Position numbers and translations under genes: made by a program. 64,000 nt of DNA, taken from NCBI GenBank assembly GCA_963682175.1, contig OY821787.1, forward strand, positions 22,236,501 to 22,300,500, given 5' to 3'. Below are positions 35,588 to 47,441 of this stretch, one piece after another. Within the stretch, counting starts at the first letter, position 1. Each line of letters begins with the position of its first letter. The DNA is from Triglochin maritima. Its lineage: Eukaryota; Streptophyta; Magnoliopsida; Alismatales; Juncaginaceae. The notes below the pieces were generated by a model, which was given only the letters and a program-made list of their open reading frames with translations, did no database searches and had not been told where the DNA came from.

Positions 35588-36079
35588 ATTTTTACCAACC
35601 CAAAGGAAGTTGTTCGGTCACGAGGTAGTTCACGATGTCAGCAAACTAGGGGTTATCTTCGATCATGAACAATTGCTCGCCAGGAAATTTATCATTAATA
35701 ATTTATTTCTATAAGTTGGTCGTCTCAGGACGAGACAGGTGGTCCGTCATAACATTTTCACACACTTTTTTGTCTCGAATCTCGAGATGAAATTTTTGTA
35801 ACAATATTATCCATCTCAATAGTCGAGATTTGCCATCTTTGTTTTTTCCATGAGGTGCTTGATGGTTGTGTCATCAGAGTAGATAATCACGTGGGAACCA
35901 AGCAAGTATGACTGAAATTTCTCCAACGTTAATATGATAGCTAAGAATTCTTTCTCGGTCACCATGTAGTTCAATTGGGCATCATCGAGTGCTCTACTGG
36001 CATAGTAGATCACATGAGTAAATTTACCAAATCATTGCCCAAGCACTTGTCCCACAACGACGTTAGATGCATCACACAT
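35588..36079 (-). pseudogene. Athila RNase H
   Basis: The open piece at 35816-36013 reads MIYYASRALDDAQLNY, then TEKEFLAIILTLEKFQSYLLGS and IIYSDDTTIKHL, the standard gypsy RNase H core with its EKE and YSDH-like motifs (the final His is replaced). It sits between RT and integrase as expected. The flanks to 35588 and 36079 are broken. Confidence 0.85.
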
Positions 36080-36921
36080 CTAATCGAATGGTTCAGTCAA
36101 CACTGGTGCCTTAATTATGGGAGCCAAAGATAGCTCTTTCTTCAAGGTCAGAAAAGCATGGTGGCAATCCGGTGTGAACTCAAAAATGGCATCCTTTGCC
36201 AACGAAGCGGTGTGAGGTCGATCAATTTTACTAAAATTCCAAATGAACCACCGATAGAATCCAGTATGCCTCAGAAAGGCACGAATATTCTTCACATTAT
36301 GTGCTTGTGCGGTATTCATAATAAGACCCAGTTTGGCGGGATCGACCACAATTCCCGTACTAGAGACCACATGTCCATGTACGATCCCTCGCTCTCCCGT
36401 GAAGTGAGATTTATCCCAAGTAAGAGCGAGGTTCTTCTCACGGCATCGCTTGAGGACAAGGCTCAAGTGATGAAGGCACTCATCAAAGGAAGCGCCAAAA
36501 ATGGAGCAGTCGTCCATGAAAATTTCAAGGAAACGCTCCACCATATCGAAGAAGATACTAATCATACACTTTTGAAACATTGTCGGTGCGTTACATAATC
36601 CAAAGGCCATGCGAGGATAAGAAAACGAGCCAAAGGGACATGTAAATGTGGTTTTTTCTTGGTCCTCGGGGACGATGGGAATTTGGTTGTAGTCGGAGTA
36701 TCCATCAAAAAAGCAAAAGTACTCAGGTCTGGTAAACCTTTCCAACATCTTATCAGTGAATGGCAATGGGAAATGATCTTTCTGCATTGCCAATTGAGCT
36801 TGTGATAATCAATGCAAACTTGCCAGTCAGTTTGCAGGTGTGTTGGTATAAGCTCATTATGCTCATTCTCAACAACCCTCACATCTGACTCTTGGGAACC
36901 ACGTGGAGAAGATTTACCCAC
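36080..36921 (-). pseudogene. Athila reverse transcriptase
   Basis: A 237-residue open piece (36080-36793) contains DHFPLPFTDKMLERF, FFDGYSDYNQIPIVPEDQEK, FGLCNAPTMFQKCM and the catalytic FMDD in EIFMDDCSIFG, then LGHVV-like GHVVSSTGIVVDPAK and FLRHTGFYRWFIWNFSKI. The preceding motif WQVCIDYHKLN is in another frame (36562-36921). The FMDD box and the EIFMDD context point to the Athila lineage. A linker with LPNNLKYIILGVNEALPLII lies just upstream at 37120-37329. The core is readable, but frameshifts separate it from protease and RNase H. Confidence 0.9.
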
Positions 36922-37119
36922 AAACTATCAAAAATACGATATATTATACCATGATCCAAGAACTTAAGACCTCCTTTCGTACGTCTTCTTTCAGCACAGG
37001 ATTCAATATTCGTTGTGGGTCCCAATGGGGCCAAGAATTCTGGTTCCCGATGGGGCCTAGAATTCTCTTCATATGGATCTGATGCTGAAAAATACCAGGG
37101 CTTATTCCCTTGATGTCCT

Positions 37120-37329
37120 TCAAGGCCACCCGATAGCCTCTTTGTTTTCCAAGAGCATTTTTTTGAGGGTAGTCTCTTGATCTTTTCCAAGATCAGAAGC
37201 AATAATGAGTGGTAAGGCCTCATTAACCCCTAAAATGATGTATTTTAGGTTATTAGGGAGACGTTTAAGCTCGACCAGAGGTGGGTCCTTGTTGGATTCA
37301 GAGTTACCTTCAAGTGGCTCAATGGCCAT
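37120..37329 (-). pseudogene. Athila protease-RT linker
   Basis: The piece MAIEPLEGNSESNKDPP through LPLIIASDLGKDQE is the conserved segment between protease and RT in Athila elements. It is the same segment kept in the deletion derivatives at 12571 and 39939, so it serves as the alignment anchor. Confidence 0.75.
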
Positions 37330-37621
37330 AGGTTAAGAAGAGCAAGCACCAGATGTGCATCCTCATCCATAAGTTCACAGCAGGATTCCTCTAAATGATC
37401 TTCATTCGCAAACTCGTCATTACGCACCTCAATAATATGTCAATGTGATTCGAACATACACATTGACTCAAGCTCGTTCGTGTCCTGAATGAAATTTGTT
37501 CCGACAGGATCGTTAAAGAGCACAGCTTGCTTACCAAGATCAGATATGTTGAAATATGTCGTGAGGTTTCGAAAAGATATCCTCATCAAGCGATTACGAA
37601 AATTGATCAAAGCATTAGTTG

Positions 37622-38029
37622 TCACAATGGCCTCCTTACGATCACTAGAATTTGTTCTTGTGGGTTGGACATAGGTTCAGTATCCAAGATGATGAAATCA
37701 ACTTGGAATATGAGCTCGCCCACTTTAATAAGGATATCGTCTACACTTCCTCGTTGCATCTTGAAAAATCTGTAACCCAAGTGCAGGGTAGTCCTCGTTG
37801 CCTTAAGATCGCCTATTCTGAGGTTGACATAGATAGAGTAGGGCAAGAGGTTCACAGATGCTCCCAGATCCAATAGAGCTTGAGGGATAGCACAATACCG
37901 ATCATACAAGAAACAGTTGGACAACCGGGGGTCCTTGTATTTACTTGCATGTGTTGTATCAATATCGAACTCACATTGGCGGCCAGAAATGCCCTTTTGG
38001 AAACATTGTTTCTCCTCTTTATGGTGCAA
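37622..38029 (-). pseudogene. Athila aspartic protease
   Basis: 135-residue open piece. YDRYCAIPQALLDLGASVNL has the catalytic DLGAS of Athila proteases (D-S/L-G-A). It is followed by PYSIYVNLRIGDLKATRTTL, RGSVDDILIKVGELIFQVDF and IILDTEP, a close match to the family order. It would process the gag-pol polyprotein. It lies between gag and RT as expected. Confidence 0.88.
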
Positions 38030-38096
38030 AGATCCTTAAGGAACCTGACATATAGTGGCATTTGCTTAACAACGTCCAACAATGGAATGTTCACCT

Positions 38097-39450
38097 TTAC
38101 TTGCCTAAGTACCTTAGCAATTGTGTCCCAATGCTCATCATGTTTTTTAATAAACCTATGAGGGAATGGTCGCTTGGGGATATTAATATCACGAGGAGGA
38201 GTCTAAGGAATGGATTCCTTGCAAGACTCATGACACTACTCTGAAGAGTCCCAAACTCATGACACTCCTCCGAAGAGTCCCAAATAGGGTTGGATGCAGG
38301 TATTTCCATATTGTTGTCAACAACCCTTCCCAATCTTAAGGTATGGACAACACTGCATGCTTGGAAGGGCAATCCTCAACGTTGTGTACATTCTGCCTAG
38401 CCTGAGTCAGTTGACCCATTGGATTTACCACAGGTTGACTTGGCAACTGACCATTCTCACGTTCATGGAGCTGGTGAGCCAACTGGCCGATTTGTACTTC
38501 CAAAGTTTTGAACAAAGTTTGCATGGTCTGCATGAACGCTTGAAGTGTTTGATCAAGAGACGGGTCCGTTTGGTCAACCCACTGGGGAAGTGGAGTTTGG
38601 TTACAATAATTCGATGGTGAGACCTGAGGAGGTTGGTGAGTATGGGGCTGAGACTTTTATGTGGAGGTTGATAGGTCGCCGATGGGTGTGGAGAGCGATG
38701 AAGAGGGGGTTGCGGTTGAGCGTACGAGCTCTTACCGTGCGCCCGAAGAGAAATTAGGATGGTTTCGCCATCCCGAGTTGTAGGAGTGATTGTACGGGTC
38801 GTTACGGGGCCACTATTGAGACAACTCATTTGCTTGCCCAATATCGCTTATAGCGTAAGCACATTCCAATTCACTATGTCCCGAAAGTCCACACCTACTA
38901 CACCTGGGAGTAGCGACCTGAGCTACAGGAGCTCGGTCGAAATCTAAACTCTCAATCCTACACAGGAGAGCAACAATTTCACCTCAGACACGATACTGGA
39001 CTCAACTTGGCAGTTGGTGGCTCTCTCATGGGGTCCCACTCAATGGTACGTTCAACCATTAATTCAAAATATATCATGCCTCATAAATAGGTTTAATTGG
39101 GAAATCACCTTCACACATCGCCTACAACAATGTGCGAGTGTTATAGTTGAGGCACAATCTACCACAACTCAATTCCGTTATGAGGGAACTGCAGGAGAAG
39201 GTCTTTGAACCTATCAAAGAAACATGAAATGATTCAGTCTCAGTCTGATACATTTGATGTATGTGGTCCTATATCTGTTCAGTCTTCCTTTGGGGGAAGA
39301 ATCTCTTCTAAAAAACGGTCACGAATTCATCCCAGGATCGAATCGAGTTCCTCGGGAGGCTGTACATCCATTTCATCAGAAAAATTGTCACAAATTCATC
39401 CCAAGTTGTTGAAGCTTGAACATGGAGCATATCTCCTCAAATTCACGTCT
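38097..39450 (-). pseudogene. Athila gag (degenerate)
   Basis: C-terminal coil LEVQIGQLAHQLHERENG is at 38336-38533. The YNSGWRNHPNF-type segment can be read near 38760-38830. A gag core is read in broken frames at about 39180-39380 (SIRSWDEFVTVF and KRFFPQRKTEQI, compare SWDEMAEKFLLKYFPPSKT of Athila). Multiple stops and shifts. No 5' LTR or primer site follows; the element is truncated before 39900. Confidence 0.72.
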
Positions 39451-39938
39451 AAAGAAATACTCTGGCGTATTGGAAGACATAAATAAACTTCAATACTACA
39501 GTGATATGAAATATGTTTTGCTCAAATGCAAGTTATACGACGTTTTAGGCCGGGACAATACAACTACAGGCAATGAATATGGGTTCATGTTGGTGAAAGT
39601 GAATAAATTTATAAAGCCGAAATAACCATTTGTACATGCATCTTTAGTGGACAAACTATTTTATGTTGCAGAGCCCCAAGAAATAGAAAGCAACGGCCAA
39701 TGGTTGGTCATTGTGTGAATGTTGCCAAGAGTTTTATATAGCATCTGAAATCCTTGTGTACGGGTGTTGATATCTTGTACAAGAAAGACTCGAATTAGAT
39801 GATATTAATTTGGCAGACTTTGTTAGACCATATTTAGAACCAATGCTGGAGTAGTATACCCTCAGGGAATTGCACAATTTAACATCTAGGAAAATGAATG
39901 TAATAACAAGCCCGATATATGCCTTATCTTTTTGTCCT
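39451..39938. other. unassigned stretch between opposed Athila copies
   Basis: Lies between the minus-strand gag remnant and the plus-strand deletion derivative. No domain recognised. The breakpoint between the two orientations is somewhere near 39840-39930. Confidence 0.4.
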
Positions 39939-40454
39939 ATGGCCCTTGAGCCATCTGTTGTTGTGCCTCTTAAGGACTCTCCTATGGTGGAGCAAGAGCT
40001 CTCTAGTACCCTTAATTTCAAACGACCTGGTGAGAGTTTGCCTCTCACTATTGTTCCTGATCATCTTGGAAATGATGGGAAATCAAACAATTACATCACA
40101 AATGAGGGTATTGCGAGTGCCTTAGAGGATACCTTGGGTAAGAGACCCACTTTCTATTTGCTTGGTGAGTCAGACATTACTGACAAGGTTCTTGACCTCA
40201 TTCCGACCCACCAGTGGAGAGTTTGGATTGACGATCATAACTTCAGCACCGCAACGGGAGAAACTCGTCTTCTGTTGCCCCATATTTCCCAAACTCTTGA
40301 GAGGTTCAAGCTCTTTCAGTTTGATCTTTTCAATGAGACACTTTTGCGTCGAATTCATGAACCTCTCCTTTCATCTTGTGCTCTTTATGAGGGGGCCCCA
40401 AACATGAGTATTCTGGCCCCGCATGGTGTCATGTTCCCTTTCCAAGTGCATTAA
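39939..40454 (+). CDS. short pol-derived ORF of Athila deletion derivative
   Basis: This plus-strand frame is open from 39870 to 40454 (194 residues). Homology to the copy at 12571-13186 starts around MALEPSVVVPLKDSPMVE. It has the protease-RT linker (LNFKRPGESLPLTIVP), a central part found only in the derivatives (YITNEGIASALEDTLGK, LGESDITDKVLDLIPTH), the RT entry motif (WRVWIDDHNFSTATGE) and the tail with SSCALYEGAPNMSILAPHG and FPFQVH. No catalytic domain. An intact frame in one of two independently placed copies hints that this short protein was once a real product of the derivative; today it may be only a relic. Confidence 0.6.
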   Translation: MALEPSVVVPLKDSPMVEQELSSTLNFKRPGESLPLTIVPDHLGNDGKSNNYITNEGIASALEDTLGKRPTFYLLGESDITDKVLDLIPTHQWRVWIDDHNFSTATGETRLLLPHISQTLERFKLFQFDLFNETLLRRIHEPLLSSCALYEGAPNMSILAPHGVMFPFQVH

Positions 40455-41885
40455 CGCACTTTTGAGCTTCCCAATTGATGTTCTTTGACAAATGAAGATG
40501 GGAACTTATTTTTGTACATAGTTATATTCACACAAAAATTACATTAAAAGACTCCATGAGCGAGCATTGATTGTTGTGGGCCCCAACCCTTGTGTATTTG
40601 GGCCCCAGTTCTTTCACGTATTTGCATCCCTTCTTTAGCATCTCACAGGTTTTGAGGGAATTTGGCTTGTATCCATCAACATAGCCATGAACTTCCCTTT
40701 GTACTTCACTTTGGTGAGATCTCTTCTTTTTCATGCAAAAATTCATGTATTATCTTGCTCACATTCATTGACGACAATGCATGAAGTAGGTTTGGGGGTG
40801 TTTTACGTATGTACATAGTCGAGTCTTTTTCCTTTGATTTTGTTTTCTTTTTTGTGCATTGATAGGGTCATGTTAGTGTGTTGCATTTAATATCTATGTA
40901 TCTTCTTGCCATGATCCGTGGGTGGTTCGTCTTCTTTTGCTTGCCTAGTGCTTTAAATTTTTCACATTTCTTTCAAAATCTTGATGTGTTTGTGAAAGAA
41001 AATGTTGTGGGTTTTGCGTGTGTTTAGCATGTGCAAAAACGTTGTGAGGCCAAGTAAAAATAAAGCTCCCAAAATTGTCTTGAACTTGATGCATTAGGAT
41101 ATCTAGTACAGTGGCTTTATGACTTATCTAGTCGTTAGGATGAACCCCGGTCTTCCCTCACGGGGCGAGTAATCATAGGATTTCAGTACTCAAACAATTA
41201 AATAAGTCCACCCTGAACCTAGTGATTAAATAATTCGTGTATGTTAATATAAGGAAGTTTGTTGTACTTAAGGACCATTTAACTCATGTTGTGAGACATT
41301 AAGTGTAGGGGTTTTGGTTCAAATGTAGATAAGAAATAAGTGAGTAGGTGTTCTCTCTTCTCGCACGGCTCCTATCACTTGGGAAATTAGGTCTGAGGGG
41401 ACTTTGTGCCTGGTGCTTTTGAGTCATCTTACTTGGGATGCACCGACTGAACTCCCGTTACACGGGTGGTAGGGATTGCTCTATGTGGAGATTTGGGGAA
41501 AGGTGTACGTGATAATGTAAGTCCTCATTGGCAATGATGCATGAAACCTAACCCTGGGAGAATGAAACTCCAACTACTAAGAAAATGAAGGAAAAAAAGT
41601 AAGAAAAAAAAGGTAATGCAAATAAGAATCTTAATGGACTTTACACTTTGTATCACTTGAGGATGTTGAGGTTGTCCATGTCTTTCACTTAAGTCCTTAA
41701 TTAACTTACACGAATGGTTCATTAGGCTAGGTGTGTGGACTAATACCTATATAGAGTCGGCCCGTCGGATTATCGTGTCCAATGATCAACAAAATATGTC
41801 CAACGAGTCGAGTGGGTATATCCGCAGAAAACCCTCAGGAGACAACACTCCTCCTCCTTGGTGACAATGAGGTTTAACGACTTGT
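40455..41885 (+). mobile_element. Athila derivative 3' non-coding region
   Basis: Plus-strand match to 10982-12570 (minus). Internal purine tract GGTTTGGGGGTG near 40790. One repeat unit with CCCGTTACACGGGTGGTA near 41454. It stops at 41885, short of its polypurine tract and LTR, where a 0.8 kb repeat begins. Confidence 0.75.
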
Positions 41886-42702
41886 TGAAGGGAATGTGTT
41901 CTAAAAGTTTTACTTTTAAATGTCAATTATTATGAATTGAATGAGAAATCATTTTGTTCCTTGTTTATGTTAATCGTCTTTTAGAAGTGTTAAGGAAGAG
42001 GCTCTTGGTCCTTAACCGTAGAGCTCTAAAAGATATTGGTTTACATAAAACAAAAGATATTCTCAATCATGGTAATAAACATGGGACATTTCTTACCGAG
42101 TTAAGATTGTCGTGTTGGTCATAGATCATTGTAGCTCTACAAGTGAGTGACGACACGGATATGCAAAAGAGGAAAATATTACTTCTGTATACTGAATAGA
42201 CCTAATAAGTAAAATATTATAGAAATGTGTTTCTGTGTCAGTAATATTTTACTGTGTCTTTGGTCCTTTGATATGAGACTTATGTCTGATCACTTAAGGA
42301 ATATTTAATTAGATTAGTGTCTTGAACTATCGATAAGTGTAGTGTAAAGGCATTGGTTGGTTAAGTACAACTTTTGTTAGAGAAGATAGTTAGTCAAAAG
42401 ATTATCATTGCCCCTCTTGATTGAGTGATGATATTAGTGGGCCCCTTGATAAGGCAAAGTTATAATGTGCACAATGTGATTTGAGTTAAGTCCCATATTT
42501 ATAACTAGCTTAAAGAGATCAAGAAATGAATAATAATTCAAAGATGACACAATACTACTTTGTGTGTATTCTTAATATCATGAGGCAAGGGACTGACACA
42601 AGTGGTGCACTCCATCACTAAATTGATCGGGTTTTGCTTCGAGTGGAATTAAGACATCTAACTAATTGGGAGCTATAATGTGTAGCTAGATACCGCTTAT
42701 AA
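41886..42702. repeat. 0.8 kb interspersed repeat, copy 1
   Basis: TGAAGGGAATGTGTTC... to ...GCTAGATACCGCTTATAA. It is colinear with 54598-55420 over its whole length. It is flanked by CTTGT at 41881-41885 and 42703-42707, a possible 5-bp target duplication, though the Athila sequences on the two sides are not adjacent in other copies. An ATATTTATAACTAGC segment near 42505 could be a TATA box. It may be a solo LTR; the class is unproven. Confidence 0.6.
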
Positions 42703-42707
42703 CTTGT

Positions 42708-45046
42708 GAACCTAGTCAGTCATATAATTCATGTTTGTTAGTATAAGGAATTTTTTTTGTAGTCAGGGACCCTTAAACTGCGGTTTGAAACCTTAAGTGT
42801 AGGGGTTTTGGTTCATGTGTAGATAAGAAATAAGTGAGTAGGGTGTTCACTCTTCTCGTACGGCTCCTATCACTCGGGAAATTAGGTCCGAAGGGACTTA
42901 GTGCCTGGTGCTTTCGAGTCATCTGACTTGGGATGCAACAACCGAACTCCCGTTACACGGGTGGTAAGGATCGCCCTTTGTGGACATGATACACGATAGT
43001 GTAAGTCCTAGTAGGCAATGATGCACGAAACCTGGCCCTGAGAGACTTAAATACCAACTAGTAAAAAAATGATGAAATAAAGATAAACAAATAAAACAGA
43101 GAGAGATGGTATTGCAAATAAGCACCTTAATAGACTTTACACTTTGTATCACTTTAGGATGTTAAGGTTGCCCATGTCTTTCGGTGACTTGCCTTCTTTT
43201 GTCTGCCTTGTGCTTTAAAATTTTCAATCCTTTCAAAATCTTCATGTGTTTGCGAAAGAAAATGTTTTGGTATTTTTGCGTGTGTTTAGCATGTTCAAAA
43301 CCATTGACAGGCAAGGTAAAAAGAAAGGTCCCAAAATTGACTTCAACATGATGCATTAGGATATCTAGTACACCAGCTTTAGGTCTTATCTAATCATAAG
43401 GATGCACCCCGGTTTTCCCTCGGTGGGAGAGTAATCATAGGGTTTAACTACTAAAATATATAAAGAAGTCCACCCAGAACCTAGTGAGTCAAATAATTCG
43501 TGTCTGTTAGTATAAGGAAGTTTGTCGTAATCAGGGACCCTTAAATTCATGTTGTGAAACCTTAAGCGCAGGGGTTTTGGTTCATGTGTAAATAATTTAG
43601 TAGGGGTTCTCTCTTCTCACACGACTCCTATCATTTGGGAAATTTGGTCTGACTGACTTGGGATGCACCAGCCGTACTCCCGTTACACGGGTGGTAGGGA
43701 TCACCCTATGTGGACATATGGGGCAAGGTGTACATGATAGTATAAGTCTTCGTAGGCAATGATGCACGAAACCTGACCCTAACATAATTAAACACCAACT
43801 AGTAAAAAATTAATGAATTAATGATTAAAAGAAAAGAAAATAGAAGAAGATGGTATTGCAAATAAGGACCTTAATGGACTTTACACTTTGTCTCAATTTA
43901 GGATGTTAAGGTTGCCCATGTCTTTGGGTGACTTGCCTTCTTTTGCCTGCCTTGTGCTTCAAAATTTTCATTCCTATGAAAATCTTCATGTGTTTGCGAA
44001 AGAAAATGTTTTGGTGTTTTTGCGTGTGTTTAGCTTGTGCAAAACATTGACAGGCAAAGTAAAAAAGAAGTGTACCAAAATTGACTTGAACATGATGCAT
44101 TAGGATATCTAGTACACCAGCTTTAGGTCTTATCTAATCGTAAGAATGCACCCTGATTTTCCCTCGGGTGGAGAGTAATCATAGGGTTTAACTACTAAAA
44201 TATATAAAGGAGTCCACCCTGAACCTAGCGAGTCAAATAATTCGTGTCTGTTAGTATAAAGAAGTTTGGCGTAATCAGGGACCCTTAAACTCATGTTCTG
44301 AAACCTTAAGAATAGGGGTCTTGGTTCATGTGTAAATAATTTAGTAGAGGTTCTCTCTTCTCGCACGAGTCCTATCACTCGGGAAATTTGGTCCGAGGTG
44401 ACTTAGTACCTAGTGCTTTCGAGTCTTCTGACTTGGGATGCACCGACCGAACTTGCGTTACATGGGTGGTAGGGATCGCCCTATGTGGAGATTTAGAAGA
44501 ATGTGTAGATGACAGTGTATGTCCTCACAGGCAATGATGCACAAAACCAAACCCTGAGAGAATTAAACACCTACCAGTTTTAATTCCTTATTGTCCAAAA
44601 GGAAAAAGAAGAAAAAAAATACAAATAAGAACCTTAATGTAGTTTACACGATGTATCACTTAAAGATATTAAGGTTGCCCATGTCTTTCAGTTCACTCCT
44701 TAATTAACTTGCACAAATGGTTCCCTAGTCTAGGTGTGTGGACATGATACATATATAGAGTCAGCCTGTACGATTATCATTTCCATTGATCGACAAAAGT
44801 AGGTCAATCGAGTCATGTTGCTAGGTTGAATAATGCATCTATGTTTAGATTTTGTGCTTGTATCCGCTGAAAACCCTTAGTAGACACCACTCGTCCTCCT
44901 TGGCGATAAGGGGGTTAGTGGCTTGTTGCACGTGCTATGTACAACCGGGATTCCTACAAAAGTGACTTAGGTTTCCTTGCTTTTCGTATATTTTTCCTTT
45001 CTTTCATTGTTCTCTTTCTTTGCTTTGATCGAGACTAGCAAAAATA
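42708..45046 (+). mobile_element. Athila 3' non-coding region (duplicate block)
   Basis: From 42755 it is near-identical to 3256-5550. The 42708-42754 part extends the same 3' region further left than in the first block, where a copia LTR cut it. Contains the same three 750-bp units. Confidence 0.82.
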
Positions 45047-45060
45047 TGTGTGGGGGTATT
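45047..45060 (+). other. polypurine tract
   Basis: TGTGTGGGGGTATT immediately before the LTR start TGATTAG at 45061. Confidence 0.85.
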
Positions 45061-46718
45061 TGATTAGTAGCATACCATACATTGCATTCGTGCTATATAT
45101 GGTTTATTTGTGCTACTCGGTTGTTTATTTGATTTGCTTCACGGTTTAGGCAATCAAGAAGAGAAAGGAAGAGAAAATGACGTAAATGCAAAAAGAATGG
45201 ACTGATTTGGAACATTTTTGGACCTGCTTGTAATGCCCAATGACATGATTGTAATTCAGGAAGGACCCAAGTGAAAACTTGTAAGGACCTAAGTGTAAAG
45301 AAAGATAGGTTGGTTGCAAAAGTCCAGAATGTCCAAAACTTGACGAGTAATTCAACAATTAAAACAAAATGGGTTCGAACCAACGGCTCCAGGTGCACCC
45401 CACATGCTAAAATAGTAGATTAAGGCTACTAGGGAATTACAGGTCGATCTGACACAAATGATCCTCCAATGGCAAATTAAAATCTGTCTCTAGTAGATTT
45501 GGTTGGTTGGTTCTACCCCAAATTTCTCTGGCAAGGTCGGGTTCCCGGGTCAGAGAAATATGCAACATCCATATCTGAGTTACAACTGTCTAATGAAGCC
45601 CAAATCCATCCAAACCCTCTAATATTTTATAAATAGACTTGTAACACCTCCTTTCTTCTTCTTCCTTCCCCTCCTCCTAAGTCTAGTTTCCTTTCTTGTT
45701 TAGTAGAGTAGGTTTTATTTCTTGTTTATTAGAGTACATTTTAGTTTATTGATTACTAGTGTAGTGGAGGAGAAAAGGAGCAACTTTGCCATCCTCATTT
45801 TCTAAATCAAGTTATGTTTTTATGTTCTTCATGTTGTTATCTTTCATTTGATGACAATTTTGTTCACTTTCTTTGGTTACTTAAGTTTTCTTTATTTGCT
45901 TGTGGGTTGTTTTGCTTTTGTTGTTTTCTTGGTTATGGAGATGAGTAGAGAGTAGTCCATCCCTATGGGGGGTGGAGGGTGATGTGAAGTGTTGATGTGT
46001 TGTATTTGTGTGTGTTTAATCCAAATCTTGGAGCCTCACATGAATTCGATAGCCATTTTGTTGGGTTCCTCACTCTAACCTTTGATGTGCTAATGGTCTT
46101 AATTGATGCTTAGAATATGCTTTGGCAGTGAGCCCACTTTATGGGGAATGATGAGGTGAAGATAAGCTTGGAGTGGTAAAGAGACAAGGATGGCTTGGGG
46201 GAGAATGTGCTCTTGTTGGCCTCATCTTAATTAATGTCTTGTATGTTTAATCATAATGTCACATCTTAATTAATGTGGAGTCATAGTTGGGTTTGGCCAT
46301 TATGGATTCCATGTTCGTTATCTCATTAAACATGTAATAATGTGGTTATGTTTGTCCTCATCTTGAATTGTGTTTTGTATGTTTTAATAATGGTGATAAA
46401 TATTAATCCGTGTAGAAATACACTTAGGATTGTGGCATTATAAGATTTCTATGTTATGCATGGCATGAGCCCGAAATGTTACACACACACGAATACACAT
46501 CTACACTTTTGCATTCATTTTCCACCACCTACGGGATTCATTTTTTATTAGTCATTATTGTTTTGTGTCGCGTTTGTCATCTAGATTAGGTACCCTCATT
46601 CTCCTCTCCTTCCCACTCAAGTATGGTAGTCACAACAACATTCCCAACTCCTAAAATTTTGACCCATATTTGGCACATCTTTGCCGACGTCGTGCACTTG
46701 CGGTTATTAAAATGATCA
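45061..46718 (+). mobile_element. Athila-type LTR (duplicate block)
   Basis: 1658 bp, TGATTAGTAGC...AAAATGATCA, twin of 5565-7236. It lacks the extra GAAGTGTTGATGTGA copy found near 6490. Confidence 0.83.
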
Positions 46719-47441
46719 TTCATCAGGCTTTAAGCATGATAGGACATGGGAGTCTCCCGACATGTGTCTAGAAAATCCGCTATTGAGTATCCACTCGCCC
46801 TTTATCCTTGCTTTGATCTACAAGCAAAGAAACATGGGAAGGCTTTCGTACCCAATTTTGTTTGGGTTTTCCTTGCGGGTTAGCTTTTGGTACCCAAAGT
46901 TGAGTAGTCTTAGGTACCCAAACATTTGAATAATTAAAGCAAATTTAGATTTCTTTTGGTTTTGTCCCTTGTATCCTAAGCCATGCTTTTTTAGAGGTTG
47001 AGTTTGGGTGCCAAGAAGCATGTCAAGCATTTTTTGTTCCCAATGTGAATTCTTCTAGATATTCTGTAAGTTGTTTATTCTGGCCACTAAGATCTTCAGT
47101 AGAATCACAAACATTGGTAGATTTCAGAGTTTTATCTCATCAGTGAGCACTTCATTCTTTAACTAAATCTTCTTATTTGATGGATGAATGTAGATGCACT
47201 TTTCTTCCTAACTTGTTCTTATGACAAATTATTTGATATTGCTAGCAAGTTCATGAAATGCATCTAACAAGTCATCATAAGGAAATGTTTCATAAGAGGA
47301 TACCTCATCATCGTCTTCAACTTCCACAACTCGAGGTTGATCGCTGTTCTGTTGTGATGGAGAATGGCTTGAATCCAAATCTTCATTGGTGGCCATGAAA
47401 GACATGTGTCCTTCATCTTGAGAATACTCGGAGCCGGAATC
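46719..47441 (-). pseudogene. copia gag-protease remnant (duplicate block)
   Basis: Near-identical to 7237-7958: protease motif around 46730-46790, gag piece LGTQTQPLKKHGLGY at 46818-47030, and the acidic Ser-rich gag segment up to 47441. There the copia homology stops abruptly at the codons for ATG/GAT of a LINE. Confidence 0.8.

Noticed and set aside
39870..39938. Upstream ATG of the 194-codon frame as the true start
   Set aside because: The first 23 or so residues have no counterpart in the homologous copy at 13186; the similarity begins around MALEPS at 39939.
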